Shown in pieces: positions 42,810 through 52,176 of a DNA stretch of 64,000 nt. Position numbers and translations under genes: made by a program. The DNA comes from Pseudomonas capeferrum. GTDB lineage: Bacteria > Pseudomonadota > Gammaproteobacteria > Pseudomonadales > Pseudomonadaceae. The notes below the pieces were generated by a model, which was not told the DNA's origin, did not search any database, and saw only the letters and a list, made by a program, of their open reading frames with translations. Numbering within the stretch: the first letter of the stretch is position 1; every line of letters starts with the position of its first letter. The stretch is from the NCBI RefSeq assembly GCF_000731675.1, contig NZ_JMIT01000001.1, positions 1,859,526 to 1,923,525 on the forward strand, in the 5' to 3' direction.

Positions 42810-45800
42810 ATTCGCTCCAGTTGCGGCAGCCACACCCGGATCAACGAGAACAAGCGGTCCAGGTCGATCGGTTTGGCCAGGTAATCATTGGCGCCAGCCT
42901 GCAGGCAACGCTGCTGGTCATCCTTCATCGCCTTGGCGGTCACGGCGATGATCGGCAGCTTGCGCCAGCGCGCTTGCTGGCGGATCAGCCGGGTCGCCTC
43001 GAAGCCGTCCATCTCCGGCATCATCACATCCATCAACACCAGGTCGATGTCGTCGTGCTGCTCCAGGCGCTCGATGGCCTCGCGCCCGTTTCGGCCGATC
43101 TCGACGATGGCGCCCTTGTGCTCCAGGGCACTGGTGAGGGCGAAGATATTACGCACATCGTCGTCCACCAGCAGCACTTTGCGGCCCTCGAACACCTTGT
43201 CGCGGCTGCGAGCGGTCTTGAGCATGCGCTGGCGCTCATGGGACAGCTGCGATTCGACTTTGTGCAGGAACAACGTCACTTCGTCGAGCAGGCGCTCAGG
43301 CGAGCGAGCGCCCTTGATGATGATCGAGCGCGAATACTTGAGCAGGTCGGCCTCTTCTTCACGGGTGAGGTTGCGCCCGGTGTAGACGATCACGGGTGGG
43401 AATGAACGGATGTCCTCTGCGGTCATGCGCTTGAGCAGCTCGTTGCCAAGCATGTCGGGCAGTTTGAGGTCGATGATCATGCAGTCGTAGATGTTCTCTC
43501 GCAGCAGCGCCAGGGCGTCCTGTGCCATGGCCACGGCGGTGATCTCGACATCGTCGTCGCCGATCAGGCGGGCGATGCTTTCACGCTGCAGGTCGTCATC
43601 TTCCACCAGCAGGATGTGCTTGAGCTTCTGGGTCAGTTTGGCTTCCAGGCGGGCGAACACTTCCTTGAGCTCTTCGCGGCTGGTCGGCTTGACCGCGTAA
43701 CCCACCGCGCCCATGTGCATGGCCGCCTCGACGCGGTCTTCGACCGAAATGATGTGCACCGGAATGTGCCGGGTGCCGGCCAGCTCCTTGAGGCGCTGTA
43801 GCACGGTAAGGCCGGAGTGGTCGGGCAGGCGCATGTCCAGCAGCACGGCATCGGGAATGTAGCGCGCGGCCAGCTCGAAGCCTTCGTCGGCGCCCTGGGC
43901 CACCAGGCAGCTGTAGCCCAGTTCGTGGGCCAGGTCGAAGAGGATCCGGGCGAAGTTCGGCTCGTCTTCGATCACCAGGATGCAGCGGTTGTCGAACGGC
44001 GCCCGGTCGCGGTCATCGGCGAAGGTAAGCGCCGGCAGTTTCGGTGCCGTGGCGGTGGAAACCTTGGGCGCCGGCGGCAGTGTGTCGACCGCAGGCCGCA
44101 GGCTGAGCGCCTCGACCTCCTCGCTTTCAACCTCGTAGCGCTCCGGTACGATCAGGCTGAACACGCTGCCTTGGCCCGGGCTGCTGTCGACGCTGATCTG
44201 CCCACCCAGCAAATGCGCCAGGTCGCGGGAAATCGACAGGCCCAGCCCAGTGCCGCCATAGCGGCGGTTGCTGCTGCCGTCGACCTGGTGGAAAGCGCCG
44301 AAGATCGCCTGCTGCTGGTCGGCGGCGATGCCGATGCCAGAGTCGCGGACGGCGAACACGATGCCGGTGCCGGCCTGGTAGCTGATGGTCATGTCGACCT
44401 GGCCCTGGTCGGTGAACTTGATGGCGTTGGACAACAGGTTCTTGAGGATCTGCTCCAGCCGTTGCCGATCGGTGAACAGTGTCACCGGCACCTGGGGTTC
44501 GAGCTTGACCTCGAAGGCCAGCCCCTTGTGCTCGGCCAGTGGCAGGAACATGCCGCGCAGGCCTTCGACCAGGCGCGCCAGCTGGGTGGTTTCTGGCCGC
44601 ACTTCAAGCTTGCCGGCCTCGACCTTGGCGATGTCGAGGATATCGTTGATCAGGTTGAGCAGGTCGTTGCCAGCCGAATAGATGGATTCGGCGAACTTGA
44701 TCTGCTCCCCGGTGAGGTTGCCCTCGCCGTTTTCCGCCAGCAGCTTGGCCAGGATCAGCGAGCTGTTGAGGGGCGTGCGCAGCTCGTGGGACATGTTGGC
44801 AAGGAATTCGGACTTGTACTTGCTTGAACGCTGCAGGTCATCAGCACGGGCCTGCAGCTCTTGCTGGGCCTGGCTGAGCTCGTCGTTCTTGCGGTCCAGG
44901 GCATCGGTGCGTTCGGACAACTGCTCGTTGGTCTGCTCCAGTTCGGCCTGCTGGGTCTCCAGGTGAGCCTGGGACTCCTTGAGCACGCGGGACTGTTCTT
45001 CGAGCTCTTCGTTGGCGGTTTTCAGCTCTTCTTGCTGCACTTGCAGCTCTTCGTTCAACTGCTGGGTCTCGGCCAGCACTTCCTGCAGACGCTGGCGATA
45101 ACGCGCACTTTCGATGGACATGCCAAGGTTGCCGCCAACCCGCTCCATCAGCTCTTCATCGCGCGCCTGCAACGGGCGCAGGAACCCCAGTTCGATCACG
45201 CCGTTGATCTGCCCATCATCGGTGGCGGGCATCAGCAGTGCGCTGCGCGGCAGGCCATTGCCAAGGCCGGAACTCAAGCGGTAATAGTCGTCGGGCAGGT
45301 CCTCCAGGCGCAACAGCCGACCTTCACGCACAGCTTGGGCCAGCAAGCCATCGTGGTCGCCCTTGATCTGCTCGCGGGCCTGCTCTTCGGCGCTCAGGCC
45401 ATAGCTGGCCACGCGCACCAGGCTGCCATGCTCATCGCGCACATACACCGCGCCGACCACGCTGCCCAGCGCCGCCGCGAAGAAGCGCAGGATGTTGTCG
45501 CCGAGCATCGGCAGGGTCAGTTGCCCCAGTACCTGCTGGGCCAGTTGGGTCTGGCCGTTGCGCAGCCAGGCCTGGTGTTCCAGACGCTCAGCGGCGCGCC
45601 GCTGGGCCTCGAGGTTTTCCGCGTAGCTGCTCGACAGCGCCAGCAGGTCGCGGCGCCCGAGGTAGGCCAGCAAGGCACTGAGGCCGACGATGAGCAGCAC
45701 GAAAACCGAGATCGCGGTCACGGTGACCGAGCTGACTTTCTCGTTACGGGCCATGCGCAGTTGCTGCTCGGTGCTGATCAGGCCGTCGAATTCCTTGCGG

Positions 45801-46273
45801 ATCTCGTCGGTGATGCGCTTGCCCCGCCCGTTGCCGATCGATGCCTGGTAGTCGCCCTGGTTACGGCGCAGGGTAATCATCTGGTTGCCGAAGTCGTTCC
45901 AGGCCTGCTGCAATGCCATCAGCCGGTCGATACGGTCAACCTGCTGCGGGTTGTCCTCGACCATTGCGCGCAGGCTCTGAAGGCTGCCGAGAATTTTCGG
46001 CTTGGCCACCTCGTAGGGGTCGAGAAAGCGTTCGTCCCCGGTGATCAGGAAGCCGCGCATGCCGGTTTCCATGTCGATCGACAGCTTGACCGTCTCGTTG
46101 GCATTGCCGATCACCCGATCGGTATGCTCGACCCATTGCATGGCCGAGAGCAGGTAGTTGATCACCGCGACAAACGCCACGGCCCCGAAAAGCCCTACCC
46201 CAAGGGGCAGGCCGATGTTGCGGCTCAACAGCTTGCGGAAGCTTTGCTGGTCTATCGAGGCTGCTTGAATCAT
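42806..46273 (-). CDS. CHASE3-GAF hybrid kinase with three receivers
   Basis: A 1155-residue sensor. Membrane helix about 20-44, CHASE3-type periplasmic domain about 45-180, second helix about 184-205, GAF domain about 240-390, long coiled coil 395-485, then the histidine domain (MSHELRTPLNS, His 496). The ATPase domain follows (NLLSNAIKFT, RDSGIGI, GGTGLGLS to about 710), with receivers at about 764-880 (LLDMRLPD), 886-1005 (IIDLKLPD) and 1030-1150 (LMDVMMPEMDG). All three phospho-acceptor aspartates are present. It is first in the operon with cheR, cheB, a second kinase and a receiver, so it is likely the input point. Similar large kinases govern stress or biofilm behaviour in other bacteria; the signal here is unknown. 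Confidence 0.92.
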   Translation of the reverse strand: MIQAASIDQQSFRKLLSRNIGLPLGVGLFGAVAFVAVINYLLSAMQWVEHTDRVIGNANETVKLSIDMETGMRGFLITGDERFLDPYEVAKPKILGSLQSLRAMVEDNPQQVDRIDRLMALQQAWNDFGNQMITLRRNQGDYQASIGNGRGKRITDEIRKEFDGLISTEQQLRMARNEKVSSVTVTAISVFVLLIVGLSALLAYLGRRDLLALSSSYAENLEAQRRAAERLEHQAWLRNGQTQLAQQVLGQLTLPMLGDNILRFFAAALGSVVGAVYVRDEHGSLVRVASYGLSAEEQAREQIKGDHDGLLAQAVREGRLLRLEDLPDDYYRLSSGLGNGLPRSALLMPATDDGQINGVIELGFLRPLQARDEELMERVGGNLGMSIESARYRQRLQEVLAETQQLNEELQVQQEELKTANEELEEQSRVLKESQAHLETQQAELEQTNEQLSERTDALDRKNDELSQAQQELQARADDLQRSSKYKSEFLANMSHELRTPLNSSLILAKLLAENGEGNLTGEQIKFAESIYSAGNDLLNLINDILDIAKVEAGKLEVRPETTQLARLVEGLRGMFLPLAEHKGLAFEVKLEPQVPVTLFTDRQRLEQILKNLLSNAIKFTDQGQVDMTISYQAGTGIVFAVRDSGIGIAADQQQAIFGAFHQVDGSSNRRYGGTGLGLSISRDLAHLLGGQISVDSSPGQGSVFSLIVPERYEVESEEVEALSLRPAVDTLPPAPKVSTATAPKLPALTFADDRDRAPFDNRCILVIEDEPNFARILFDLAHELGYSCLVAQGADEGFELAARYIPDAVLLDMRLPDHSGLTVLQRLKELAGTRHIPVHIISVEDRVEAAMHMGAVGYAVKPTSREELKEVFARLEAKLTQKLKHILLVEDDDLQRESIARLIGDDDVEITAVAMAQDALALLRENIYDCMIIDLKLPDMLGNELLKRMTAEDIRSFPPVIVYTGRNLTREEEADLLKYSRSIIIKGARSPERLLDEVTLFLHKVESQLSHERQRMLKTARSRDKVFEGRKVLLVDDDVRNIFALTSALEHKGAIVEIGRNGREAIERLEQHDDIDLVLMDVMMPEMDGFEATRLIRQQARWRKLPIIAVTAKAMKDDQQRCLQAGANDYLAKPIDLDRLFSLIRVWLPQLERI

Positions 46274-46520
46274 GTGATGACGCCCGAGCGAAAAAGTCCA
46301 TTAAGAAGTGCGGCGAAAGACCGTTATTATTGCCTGCCACTGTGCTCACTGATAACAGCGAGTCTAACCAGCTTTGCCGAGCCTGGCAGGGCATTTAGCC
46401 AGTATTTGAAGGCTGGGTTTGCCAATCGTTCCATCTGATTGCAAGGATCGGTATCCTCGGGAACTTCTGCCGGCGTGCAGCGTACAGATTAAAGACATTC
46501 ATTTGCACAGGAACCCAACC

Positions 46521-46871
46521 ATGCACCTTCTGGTAGTCGAAGACGACGACATCGTACGCATGCTGATGGTCGAAGTGCTCGCCGACTTGGGCTACGAAGT
46601 CATCGAAGCGCAAGACGCCACCACCGCCTTGCGGGTGCTCGAAGATGCTTCGCAGGCCTTGGCGCTGATGATGACAGACGTGGGCCTGCCGGACATGCGC
46701 GGCGAAGAGCTGGCGCACCGTGCACGCGCACTGCGCCCGTTACTGCCGGTACTGTTTGCCAGTGGCTATGCCGAGAATGTCAACGTGCCGGAGGGCATGC
46801 ACATGATCAGCAAGCCGTTCGGCATTGACCAGTTGCGCGACAAGGTCATGCAGATACTGACCCCGCCCTGA
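46521..46871 (+). CDS. Single-domain response regulator (divergent)
   Basis: A 116-residue receiver: VVEDDD, Asp in MMTDVGLPD (about residue 54), SGYAEN and lysine in ISKPFG. No output domain. Divergent to the large kinase across 247 bp. Start at 46521 has CAGG upstream. A likely phospho-acceptor of the neighbouring kinases; its target is unknown. Confidence 0.86.
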   Translation: MHLLVVEDDDIVRMLMVEVLADLGYEVIEAQDATTALRVLEDASQALALMMTDVGLPDMRGEELAHRARALRPLLPVLFASGYAENVNVPEGMHMISKPFGIDQLRDKVMQILTPP

Positions 46872-46883
46872 ACCCTGCGCGCA

Positions 46884-46909
46884 CTCTTCGCGGCCACCCG
46901 CGAAGAGGC
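46884..46909. repeat. REP-like palindrome 2
   Basis: CTCTTCGCG, loop, CGCGAAGAG between the convergent receiver and cobF genes. Same core as the elements at 39721 and 50858; may also help termination. Confidence 0.65.
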
Positions 46910-46927
46910 CCGCTCCCCAGCAATCGA

Positions 46928-47677
46928 TTACAGCGTTCGGCGCAACAGGTAGGTGTCCATGATCCACCCCTTGCGCAATCTCTCCTGCGCCCGCACCTGC
47001 AAAATCCTCGCCTTCACCGCCTGCAACGGCCCGGCAATCAACACCTCGTCCGCGGTCCCCAGGTAGGCCCCCCAGTAAATTATCAGGTCAGGGTCATCGA
47101 GCGCAGCAAACGCGCCCTGCCCGTCGAGCATCACCACCACATTGTCGATGCGCGCCTGCTCGGCCAGGCGACGCCCCGGCAGCACGGTCAGCGGTTCACC
47201 GATACGGTTGAGCGGCACCTGATGCCGAGCGGCCAGGGCCTGGACGCTACTGATGCCGGGGACCACCTGCAGGCGCACTGCCAACCCGCCTTCGCGGACA
47301 AGGTCGAGAATGCGCAGGGTGCTGTCGTACAGGCCAGGTTCGCCCCACAACAGAAAGGCACCGGTTTCGCCGACAGCCACCTCGTCTTCGATCATGCGGG
47401 CATACAGCGCGGCGCGCTGGCGGTGCCAGTCCTGCACCGCGCCCACGTAATCCGCCGCCTGGCCGTCGCGCGAAGGGTCGGCCAGCTGCACCAGCCGGTA
47501 GCCACCCTCGGGTCGATAGCGTTCGAGAATCGCCTTGCGCAAGCGCACCAGCTCGTCCTTCTGCGCGCCCTTGTCGAGCACGAAGAAAACGCTGGCGCGA
47601 CGTAGCGCCTCGACCGCTTCATAGGTGATCTGACGCGGATCACCCGGGCCGATGCCAATCAACAACAGGTCTTTCAT
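46928..47677 (-). CDS. cobF: Precorrin-6A synthase (deacetylating)
   Basis: A 249-residue SAM-dependent methylase of the cobalamin tetrapyrrole family: LLIGIGPGDPRQITYEAVEA at the N-terminus, GEPGLYDSTLRILD, VVPGISSVQALAARHQVPLN and the tail RKGWIMDTYLLRRTL typical of CobF. It methylates precorrin-5 at C1 with loss of acetate in aerobic vitamin B12 synthesis. No other cob gene is adjacent. Start at 47677 is set by alignment with the family opening (MKDLLLIG). Confidence 0.9.
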   Translation of the reverse strand: MKDLLLIGIGPGDPRQITYEAVEALRRASVFFVLDKGAQKDELVRLRKAILERYRPEGGYRLVQLADPSRDGQAADYVGAVQDWHRQRAALYARMIEDEVAVGETGAFLLWGEPGLYDSTLRILDLVREGGLAVRLQVVPGISSVQALAARHQVPLNRIGEPLTVLPGRRLAEQARIDNVVVMLDGQGAFAALDDPDLIIYWGAYLGTADEVLIAGPLQAVKARILQVRAQERLRKGWIMDTYLLRRTL

Positions 47678-47744
47678 TGCCCTGCCCTTTGCCACTACCC
47701 GTGGCCATTCTCGGCCAGCCATGGGTCTTTGGCAAAGCCACCGG

Positions 47745-49046
47745 TTAGAAGATGGAGAAGTTGTAACTGACGATGACGCGAGTCTCGTCCATGTCACGTG
47801 CCCACTTCTCATAGTTGCTGCGGTAAGTGGAGTTGCGCAGACGTACGCTGACATCCTTGAATGTGCCACTTTGCACCTGGTACTTGAACTCGGTGTCGCG
47901 TTCCCATTCCTTGCCTTCGCCCGTGCTGCCCGGGACCTTGATATGGTCGCCATTGATGTAACGGGTGAAGAAGGTCAGGCCGGGGACACCCAGCGCTTTG
48001 AAGTCATAGTCATAACGCAGTTGCCAGGAACGTTCCTGGGCGGCGGCGAAGTCGTTGACCTGGGCGTAGTTGACCAGATAAGGGTTGCTGCCATCCAGGT
48101 ACGGCATGGCGCTGTCACCGTACATGCGCTGCCAGCCGGCGCTGACCTTGTGGCCCCCCAGGCTGTAGCCGAGCATACCGCTGAAGGCACGGTGGTCGAT
48201 GGCGCCTGCGCGGGCATTGCCGATGTCGTCGCTCTTGATCAGGCGCAGGTCGGCCGACAGGCTGCCCACCGCCAGCGGCTGGCTCGCCACCAGGCCGAGA
48301 AAGTGCTGGCGATAGATGTTCTCCAGCTTGGCCACCTGGTACTGGGCGCTGACACGGTCACTGAAACGGTAGTCGAGGCCCGCCAGGTCGAAGTGGTCGG
48401 CTTCAATATCGCAGGCATAGCGCTTGTTCTTGCAGTGCACGCGAATGTCCTGGCGGTCAGTGGAGTCCCGTGCGGTGTACTTGTTCAGACGCGCCAGGGT
48501 GAACTTCAGATCGTGTATTTCTTCGGAGGTCAACAGCGCGCCGTGGAACAGGGTGGGCAGCAGCCGGCCATCGTTGTATTTGATCAGCGGCATGTCCGGC
48601 ATCATCGAGCCGTACTTGAAGACCGTGTTGGACACTTTGACCTTGGCCGCCAAGCCCATCTTCGCGTATTGATCCGCCGAATGCCGCGGGTCGTGGCCAG
48701 AAGACGGCAGCAGGCCGCTGTTACTGTCCGCCGGGCTGGAATCGAGCTTTACCCCGAACAGGCCGATTGCATCAACGCCAACGCCTACCGGCCCCTGGGT
48801 AAAGCCGGACTGCACATTGAGGATAAAACCTTGCGCCCACTCTTCGCGCTTGGAGGCGCCCTGGCTGGAACTGCTGTGGCCATCACGGAAGTCGCGGTTG
48901 AAGTAGACATTCCGCGCTTCGACCTTGGCGCTGCTGTCTTCAAGAAAACCGGCGGCCTGGGCATTGACGCCGGCACACAAAAGGAACAAGCCGGCAACAC
49001 GGCGCCCAGGGGCGTGAGGGAGGGGGGCAAACATGCGTGGAAACAT
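47745..49046 (-). CDS. OprD-family outer-membrane porin
   Basis: About 433 residues. A signal peptide (VAGLFLLCAGVNAQA) is followed by AGFLEDSSAKVEARNVYFNR, the standard OprD N-terminus. Then come alternating beta strands and the C-terminal strand RVIVSYNFSIF ending in an aromatic residue. OprD-type channels admit small carboxylates, amino acids or aromatics. The start is ambiguous: ATG 49046 preferred, with ATG 49034 and TTG 49070 possible. Divergent to turB. Confidence 0.88.
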   Translation of the reverse strand: MFPRMFAPLPHAPGRRVAGLFLLCAGVNAQAAGFLEDSSAKVEARNVYFNRDFRDGHSSSSQGASKREEWAQGFILNVQSGFTQGPVGVGVDAIGLFGVKLDSSPADSNSGLLPSSGHDPRHSADQYAKMGLAAKVKVSNTVFKYGSMMPDMPLIKYNDGRLLPTLFHGALLTSEEIHDLKFTLARLNKYTARDSTDRQDIRVHCKNKRYACDIEADHFDLAGLDYRFSDRVSAQYQVAKLENIYRQHFLGLVASQPLAVGSLSADLRLIKSDDIGNARAGAIDHRAFSGMLGYSLGGHKVSAGWQRMYGDSAMPYLDGSNPYLVNYAQVNDFAAAQERSWQLRYDYDFKALGVPGLTFFTRYINGDHIKVPGSTGEGKEWERDTEFKYQVQSGTFKDVSVRLRNSTYRSNYEKWARDMDETRVIVSYNFSIF

Positions 49047-49394
49047 CCAGAAAGAAAGGCAAAAAAACAACCTGCAGCAAACACCTGCTGCGGTACTGCG
49101 ACACGCCCGAACAGTCGCCGGGCATCATCTGAAATGATCGCGCAAAGGCTCTGGCTCAGGCCATTGGACCTTGGTCTAGAACCGTTCGCGATGGCCCTCG
49201 AACTCCTCACGAAATAGCGCCCGGAAAACCTGTAAAGTTCCGTGCTTACTTATTAAAAGTTTGCAGTTTACCCAGTAGCAATGAATGACTACACTCGATG
49301 TCAGCGAACAGCGGAACCCACCCCGTGGCCGGCGTTTTGTACTACTTCAATGTTCGTCACGCCCTGCCACGAAAGACGTACAGGAGTGATTACA
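49047..49394. promoter_or_regulatory. OprD / turB divergent control region
   Basis: 348 AT-richer bases in an otherwise GC-rich region, holding promoters for both genes. The T-rich tract near 49,240-49,260 could serve as an H-NS-type autoregulatory site; no precise motif identified. Confidence 0.5.
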
Positions 49395-49754
49395 GTGTCC
49401 AGACTTGCAGAGTTTCGTGCTGCCGAAAAAGCGCTTCAGGAACAAATGGCTCAACTGGAAGCGCTGAAAAAGGATGCCGGCCTCAAACGCGAAATCGAAT
49501 TCGAGCAGAAACTAGTCGGCCTGATGAAAAGCTATGACAAGGGTCTGCGCGATATCATCGCCATCCTCGACCCCAAGGCGGCAACCCGGGCCACCAGTAC
49601 TGCCCCCAAACAACAGCGCCGCCCGCGCGTGGTCAAGGTGTACGAGAACCCCCACACCGGCGAGCTGATTGAAACCAAAGGGGGTAACCATCGTGGGCTG
49701 AAGGCCTGGAAGGAAGAGTACGGCGCCGCCACGGTAGAAAGTTGGGTACGCTGA
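49395..49754 (+). CDS. turB: MvaT-family H-NS-like DNA-binding protein
   Basis: A 119-residue xenogeneic silencer. The N-terminal oligomerisation coiled coil (RLAEFRAAEKALQEQMAQLE) leads through a basic linker (KQQRRPRVVKVYENP) to the AT-hook-like DNA-binding part NPHTGELIETKGGNHRGLKA with the conserved KGGNHRGLK loop. Members silence AT-rich foreign DNA such as the insert at the left of this window. Start is GTG at 49395 with CAGGAGTGAT upstream. The name follows the P. putida gene I recall between cobF/oprD and gloA; MvaU would be the P. aeruginosa analogue. Confidence 0.88.
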   Translation: MSRLAEFRAAEKALQEQMAQLEALKKDAGLKREIEFEQKLVGLMKSYDKGLRDIIAILDPKAATRATSTAPKQQRRPRVVKVYENPHTGELIETKGGNHRGLKAWKEEYGAATVESWVR

Positions 49755-49861
49755 TGAAACGTCCACATGTACTTCACACTTTTTTCACAAGGGCTGGCTC
49801 ACTATCGAGACAGCTAAAGGACTAGCGACCCCACGCGCCCGCACATGCGGGCCTCTCTTCC

Positions 49862-49890
49862 AGCGCCCTGCCTCGTGCAGGGCGCTTTCA
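49862..49890 (+). terminator. Terminator of turB
   Basis: AGCGCCCTGC, loop CTCGT, GCAGGGCGCT followed by TTCATTT. A smaller hairpin, CCCGCACATGCGGG, precedes it at 49839-49852. Confidence 0.85.
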
Positions 49891-49975
49891 TTTGCGCAAT
49901 CGCTTCACTGCCGTATCATGGCCAGCCTGTCTGTTTTGCCGGTGCCTCGCGCCCGGCCCCGTCTCAGGAGTTCCC

Positions 49976-50503
49976 ATGAGCCTGCACGATCTGCAAACCC
50001 TGCCTGGCGTCACCGCGCAGCCCGATACCGCCACCGCCAAATTCGTCTTCAACCACACCATGCTGCGGGTCAAGGACATCGAGAAGTCGCTGGACTTCTA
50101 CACACGCGTCCTGGGCTTCCGCCTGGTGGACAAGCGCGACTTCCCCGAAGCCGCCTTCAGCCTGTACTTCCTGGCCCTGGTCGACCCGGCGCAGATCCCT
50201 GCCGATGACGCCGCGCGCCACCAGTGGATGAAGTCGATCCCAGGTGTTCTGGAGCTGACCCACAACCACGGCACCGAGCACGACGCCGACTTTGCCTACC
50301 ACAACGGCAACACCGACCCACGCGGTTTCGGCCACATCTGCATTTCGGTGCCAGACGTGCGCGAAGCCTGCGCGCGCTTCGAAGCACTCGAAGTCCCCTT
50401 CCAGAAACGCCTGGCAGATGGGCGCATGAACCACCTGGCCTTCGTCAAGGACCCGGATGGCTACTGGGTCGAAGTGATTCAGCCGACTGAACTCAAGGGC
50501 TGA
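49976..50503 (+). CDS. gloA: Lactoylglutathione lyase (glyoxalase I)
   Basis: A 175-residue glyoxalase I. The metal ligands are in FNHTMLRVKDIEKSLDFY (His), VLELTHNHGTE (Glu), GFGHICISV (His) and DPDGYWVEVIQ (Glu). The longer eukaryotic-like form with FVFNHTM indicates the zinc-type GloA subgroup. It converts the methylglyoxal-glutathione hemithioacetal to lactoylglutathione. Start at 49976 after TCAGGAG. Confidence 0.93.
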   Translation: MSLHDLQTLPGVTAQPDTATAKFVFNHTMLRVKDIEKSLDFYTRVLGFRLVDKRDFPEAAFSLYFLALVDPAQIPADDAARHQWMKSIPGVLELTHNHGTEHDADFAYHNGNTDPRGFGHICISVPDVREACARFEALEVPFQKRLADGRMNHLAFVKDPDGYWVEVIQPTELKG

Positions 50504-50598
50504 GCCTCAACGCTATTCGCTCGTCGGGCCGGGAACTCTCGGCCCCTTGCTGTGGTATATGAAAGTAACGGTTTCATAAGCACAGCGAGGTAAGGACG

Positions 50599-50841
50599 AT
50601 GCAATCTCTTCACTGTGAACACCGCAAGTACACCATCACCGCCAGCGTGATGCCCCACCCTGACTCCCCCCTACCCTACGCCGCCGGGTGCCTGATCACC
50701 GACCCTGAAGGGCATACCAGCAAGCGCATCCCCATGCCGATGAAGTTCTTCTCGGACCTTGAGAACGCCCAGCATGTGTCACTGGCGCATGGGCGTGCCT
50801 TGGTGGATCAGCAGTTGGACAAAGGCCACAAGGCGTTCTGA
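50599..50841 (+). CDS. Conserved small hypothetical protein
   Basis: An 80-residue soluble protein (MQSLHCEHRKYTITASVMPH..., FFSDLENAQHVSLAHGRALV) preceded by GAGGTAAGG. No recognised domain. A single gene between gloA and a REP-like element. Function unknown. Confidence 0.7.
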   Translation: MQSLHCEHRKYTITASVMPHPDSPLPYAAGCLITDPEGHTSKRIPMPMKFFSDLENAQHVSLAHGRALVDQQLDKGHKAF

Positions 50842-50857
50842 TTGCTAACCGGTGCTG

Positions 50858-50886
50858 GCCCCTTCGCGGCTACCCGCGAAGAGGCC
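50858..50886. repeat. REP-like palindrome 3
   Basis: GCCCCTTCGCGG, CTAC, CCGCGAAGAGGC: imperfect palindrome between convergent genes, sharing the core of the other two elements. Confidence 0.7.
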
Positions 50887-50932
50887 GGTAAAGAAGAGGC
50901 TGGTGAAGAAGAACCCGGTCAAGACGACCTAG

Positions 50933-51754
50933 CTAGATATCCCTGGCATATACCACAGCAGCTTCAACCTGCTCACGTGTCGGCCGCACGCCGGTATACA
51001 GCACGAACTGCTCCAGTGCCTGCAATGCAATCACCTCCAGGCCTGTGATCACCGGCTTGCCCAACGCCTGCGCCCGCTTGATCAAGGGCGTCTGCGCCGG
51101 CATCGCCACCACATCGAATACCCGCTCTGCCGCTGCAATGGCGTTCTCGGAAAACGCCAGCACGTCGGCCTCCGGGCCACCGGCCATGCCAATGGGTGTC
51201 ACGTTCACCAGCATCGGCGGGCACAGGTCACCGAGTTCGGCAACCCACCGATAACCACAGACATCCGCCAGTTGCCGCCCAGCCTGCTCGTTGCGCGCCA
51301 CGATCATGCCCTCGTTGAAGCCCGCATCACGCAGGGCGCTGGCCACCGCCTTAGCCATGCCGCCACTGCCGCGCAGGGCAAAGGCGGTGGCCGGGTCGAC
51401 CTGATGCTGCTCCAGCAATTGACGCACCGCCAGGTAATCGGTGTTGTACGCCTTCAGATGGCCGCCGGTATTGACCAGCGTGTTGACCGACTCGATGGCA
51501 GCGGCGGAGGGGTCAACCTCATCGACCAGGGCCATGCAGGCCTCCTTGTAGGGCATCGACACCCCACACCCGCGAATCCCTAGAGCACGAATGCCCGCCA
51601 CCGCCGCCGGCAGGTCGTCGGTGCTCATGGCCTTGTAGTAGAAGTCCAGGCCCAACTGCTGATACAGGTGGTTATGGAAACGCACGCCGAAGGTACCGGG
51701 CCGGCCGGCCAGGGAGATGCACAGCTGCGTGTCTCTGCTGGGAGTCGTCGACAT
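50933..51754 (-). CDS. Shikimate-dehydrogenase-like protein
   Basis: A 273-residue AroE-family enzyme. Substrate part: CISLAGRPGTFGVRFHN, GCGVSMPYKEACMALVDEVD (catalytic Lys in MPYK) and AYNTDYLAV (Asp). NADP-binding part: ALRGSGGMAKAVASAL in place of the usual GAGGAARA. The departures suggest a secondary (AroE-like, YdiB-like) role rather than the housekeeping AroE. Start at 51754 with AAGGAGCAG upstream. Confidence 0.85.
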   Translation of the reverse strand: MSTTPSRDTQLCISLAGRPGTFGVRFHNHLYQQLGLDFYYKAMSTDDLPAAVAGIRALGIRGCGVSMPYKEACMALVDEVDPSAAAIESVNTLVNTGGHLKAYNTDYLAVRQLLEQHQVDPATAFALRGSGGMAKAVASALRDAGFNEGMIVARNEQAGRQLADVCGYRWVAELGDLCPPMLVNVTPIGMAGGPEADVLAFSENAIAAAERVFDVVAMPAQTPLIKRAQALGKPVITGLEVIALQALEQFVLYTGVRPTREQVEAAVVYARDI

Positions 51755-51993
51755 AACCTGCTCCTTTTTCAGAACTGAATCGTTTTTTCAGCGTATCAGA
51801 CGCAGCCGCTTGTCGTCCCTTACACAACGGTTTATGGCGGGCGTGATCGCACCGTCCTGGGAGCGCCAGCTGGTGTAGGACGGCCCGCCACGCTAGTGAT
51901 CGTTGATAAAACTAATGACCACTATCGAGCAAGTTGATTTCAAACCACCGAGGCTGCTGCGTAAGGTAGGGCCATGTTCCACAGGAGGTCCCC

Positions 51994-52176
51994 ATGGCCA
52001 CTATCCAGATCATGTCCGTTGTTGGCAGCGCCGTCCCCCCTTCACTGCGTCAGCAGGGCCAGCTGGCGTGCTGGTACCTGGTGCGCAACGGCGAGCCCGT
52101 GAGCGGCCCCCTGCTGACCCGCGCCTCGGCCCAAGCCCTGGCTGAGCAGTTGCAGCCAGGTACCCTGGTCGCTTGA
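51994..52176 (+). CDS. Small hypothetical protein
   Basis: A 60-residue protein (MATIQIMSVVGSAVPPSLRQ..., TRASAQALAEQL) with a strong ACAGGAGGT ribosome site 5 bases before its ATG and a clean terminator downstream, which support real expression. No domain recognised. Confidence 0.65.
   Translation: MATIQIMSVVGSAVPPSLRQQGQLACWYLVRNGEPVSGPLLTRASAQALAEQLQPGTLVA

Noticed and set aside
43817..46438. Very long plus-strand open frames opposite the large kinase gene.
   Set aside because: They mirror the GC-rich codon pattern of the kinase on the other strand and show no domain of their own. Similar antisense frames opposite the thiolase and pvdA genes were dropped for the same reason.
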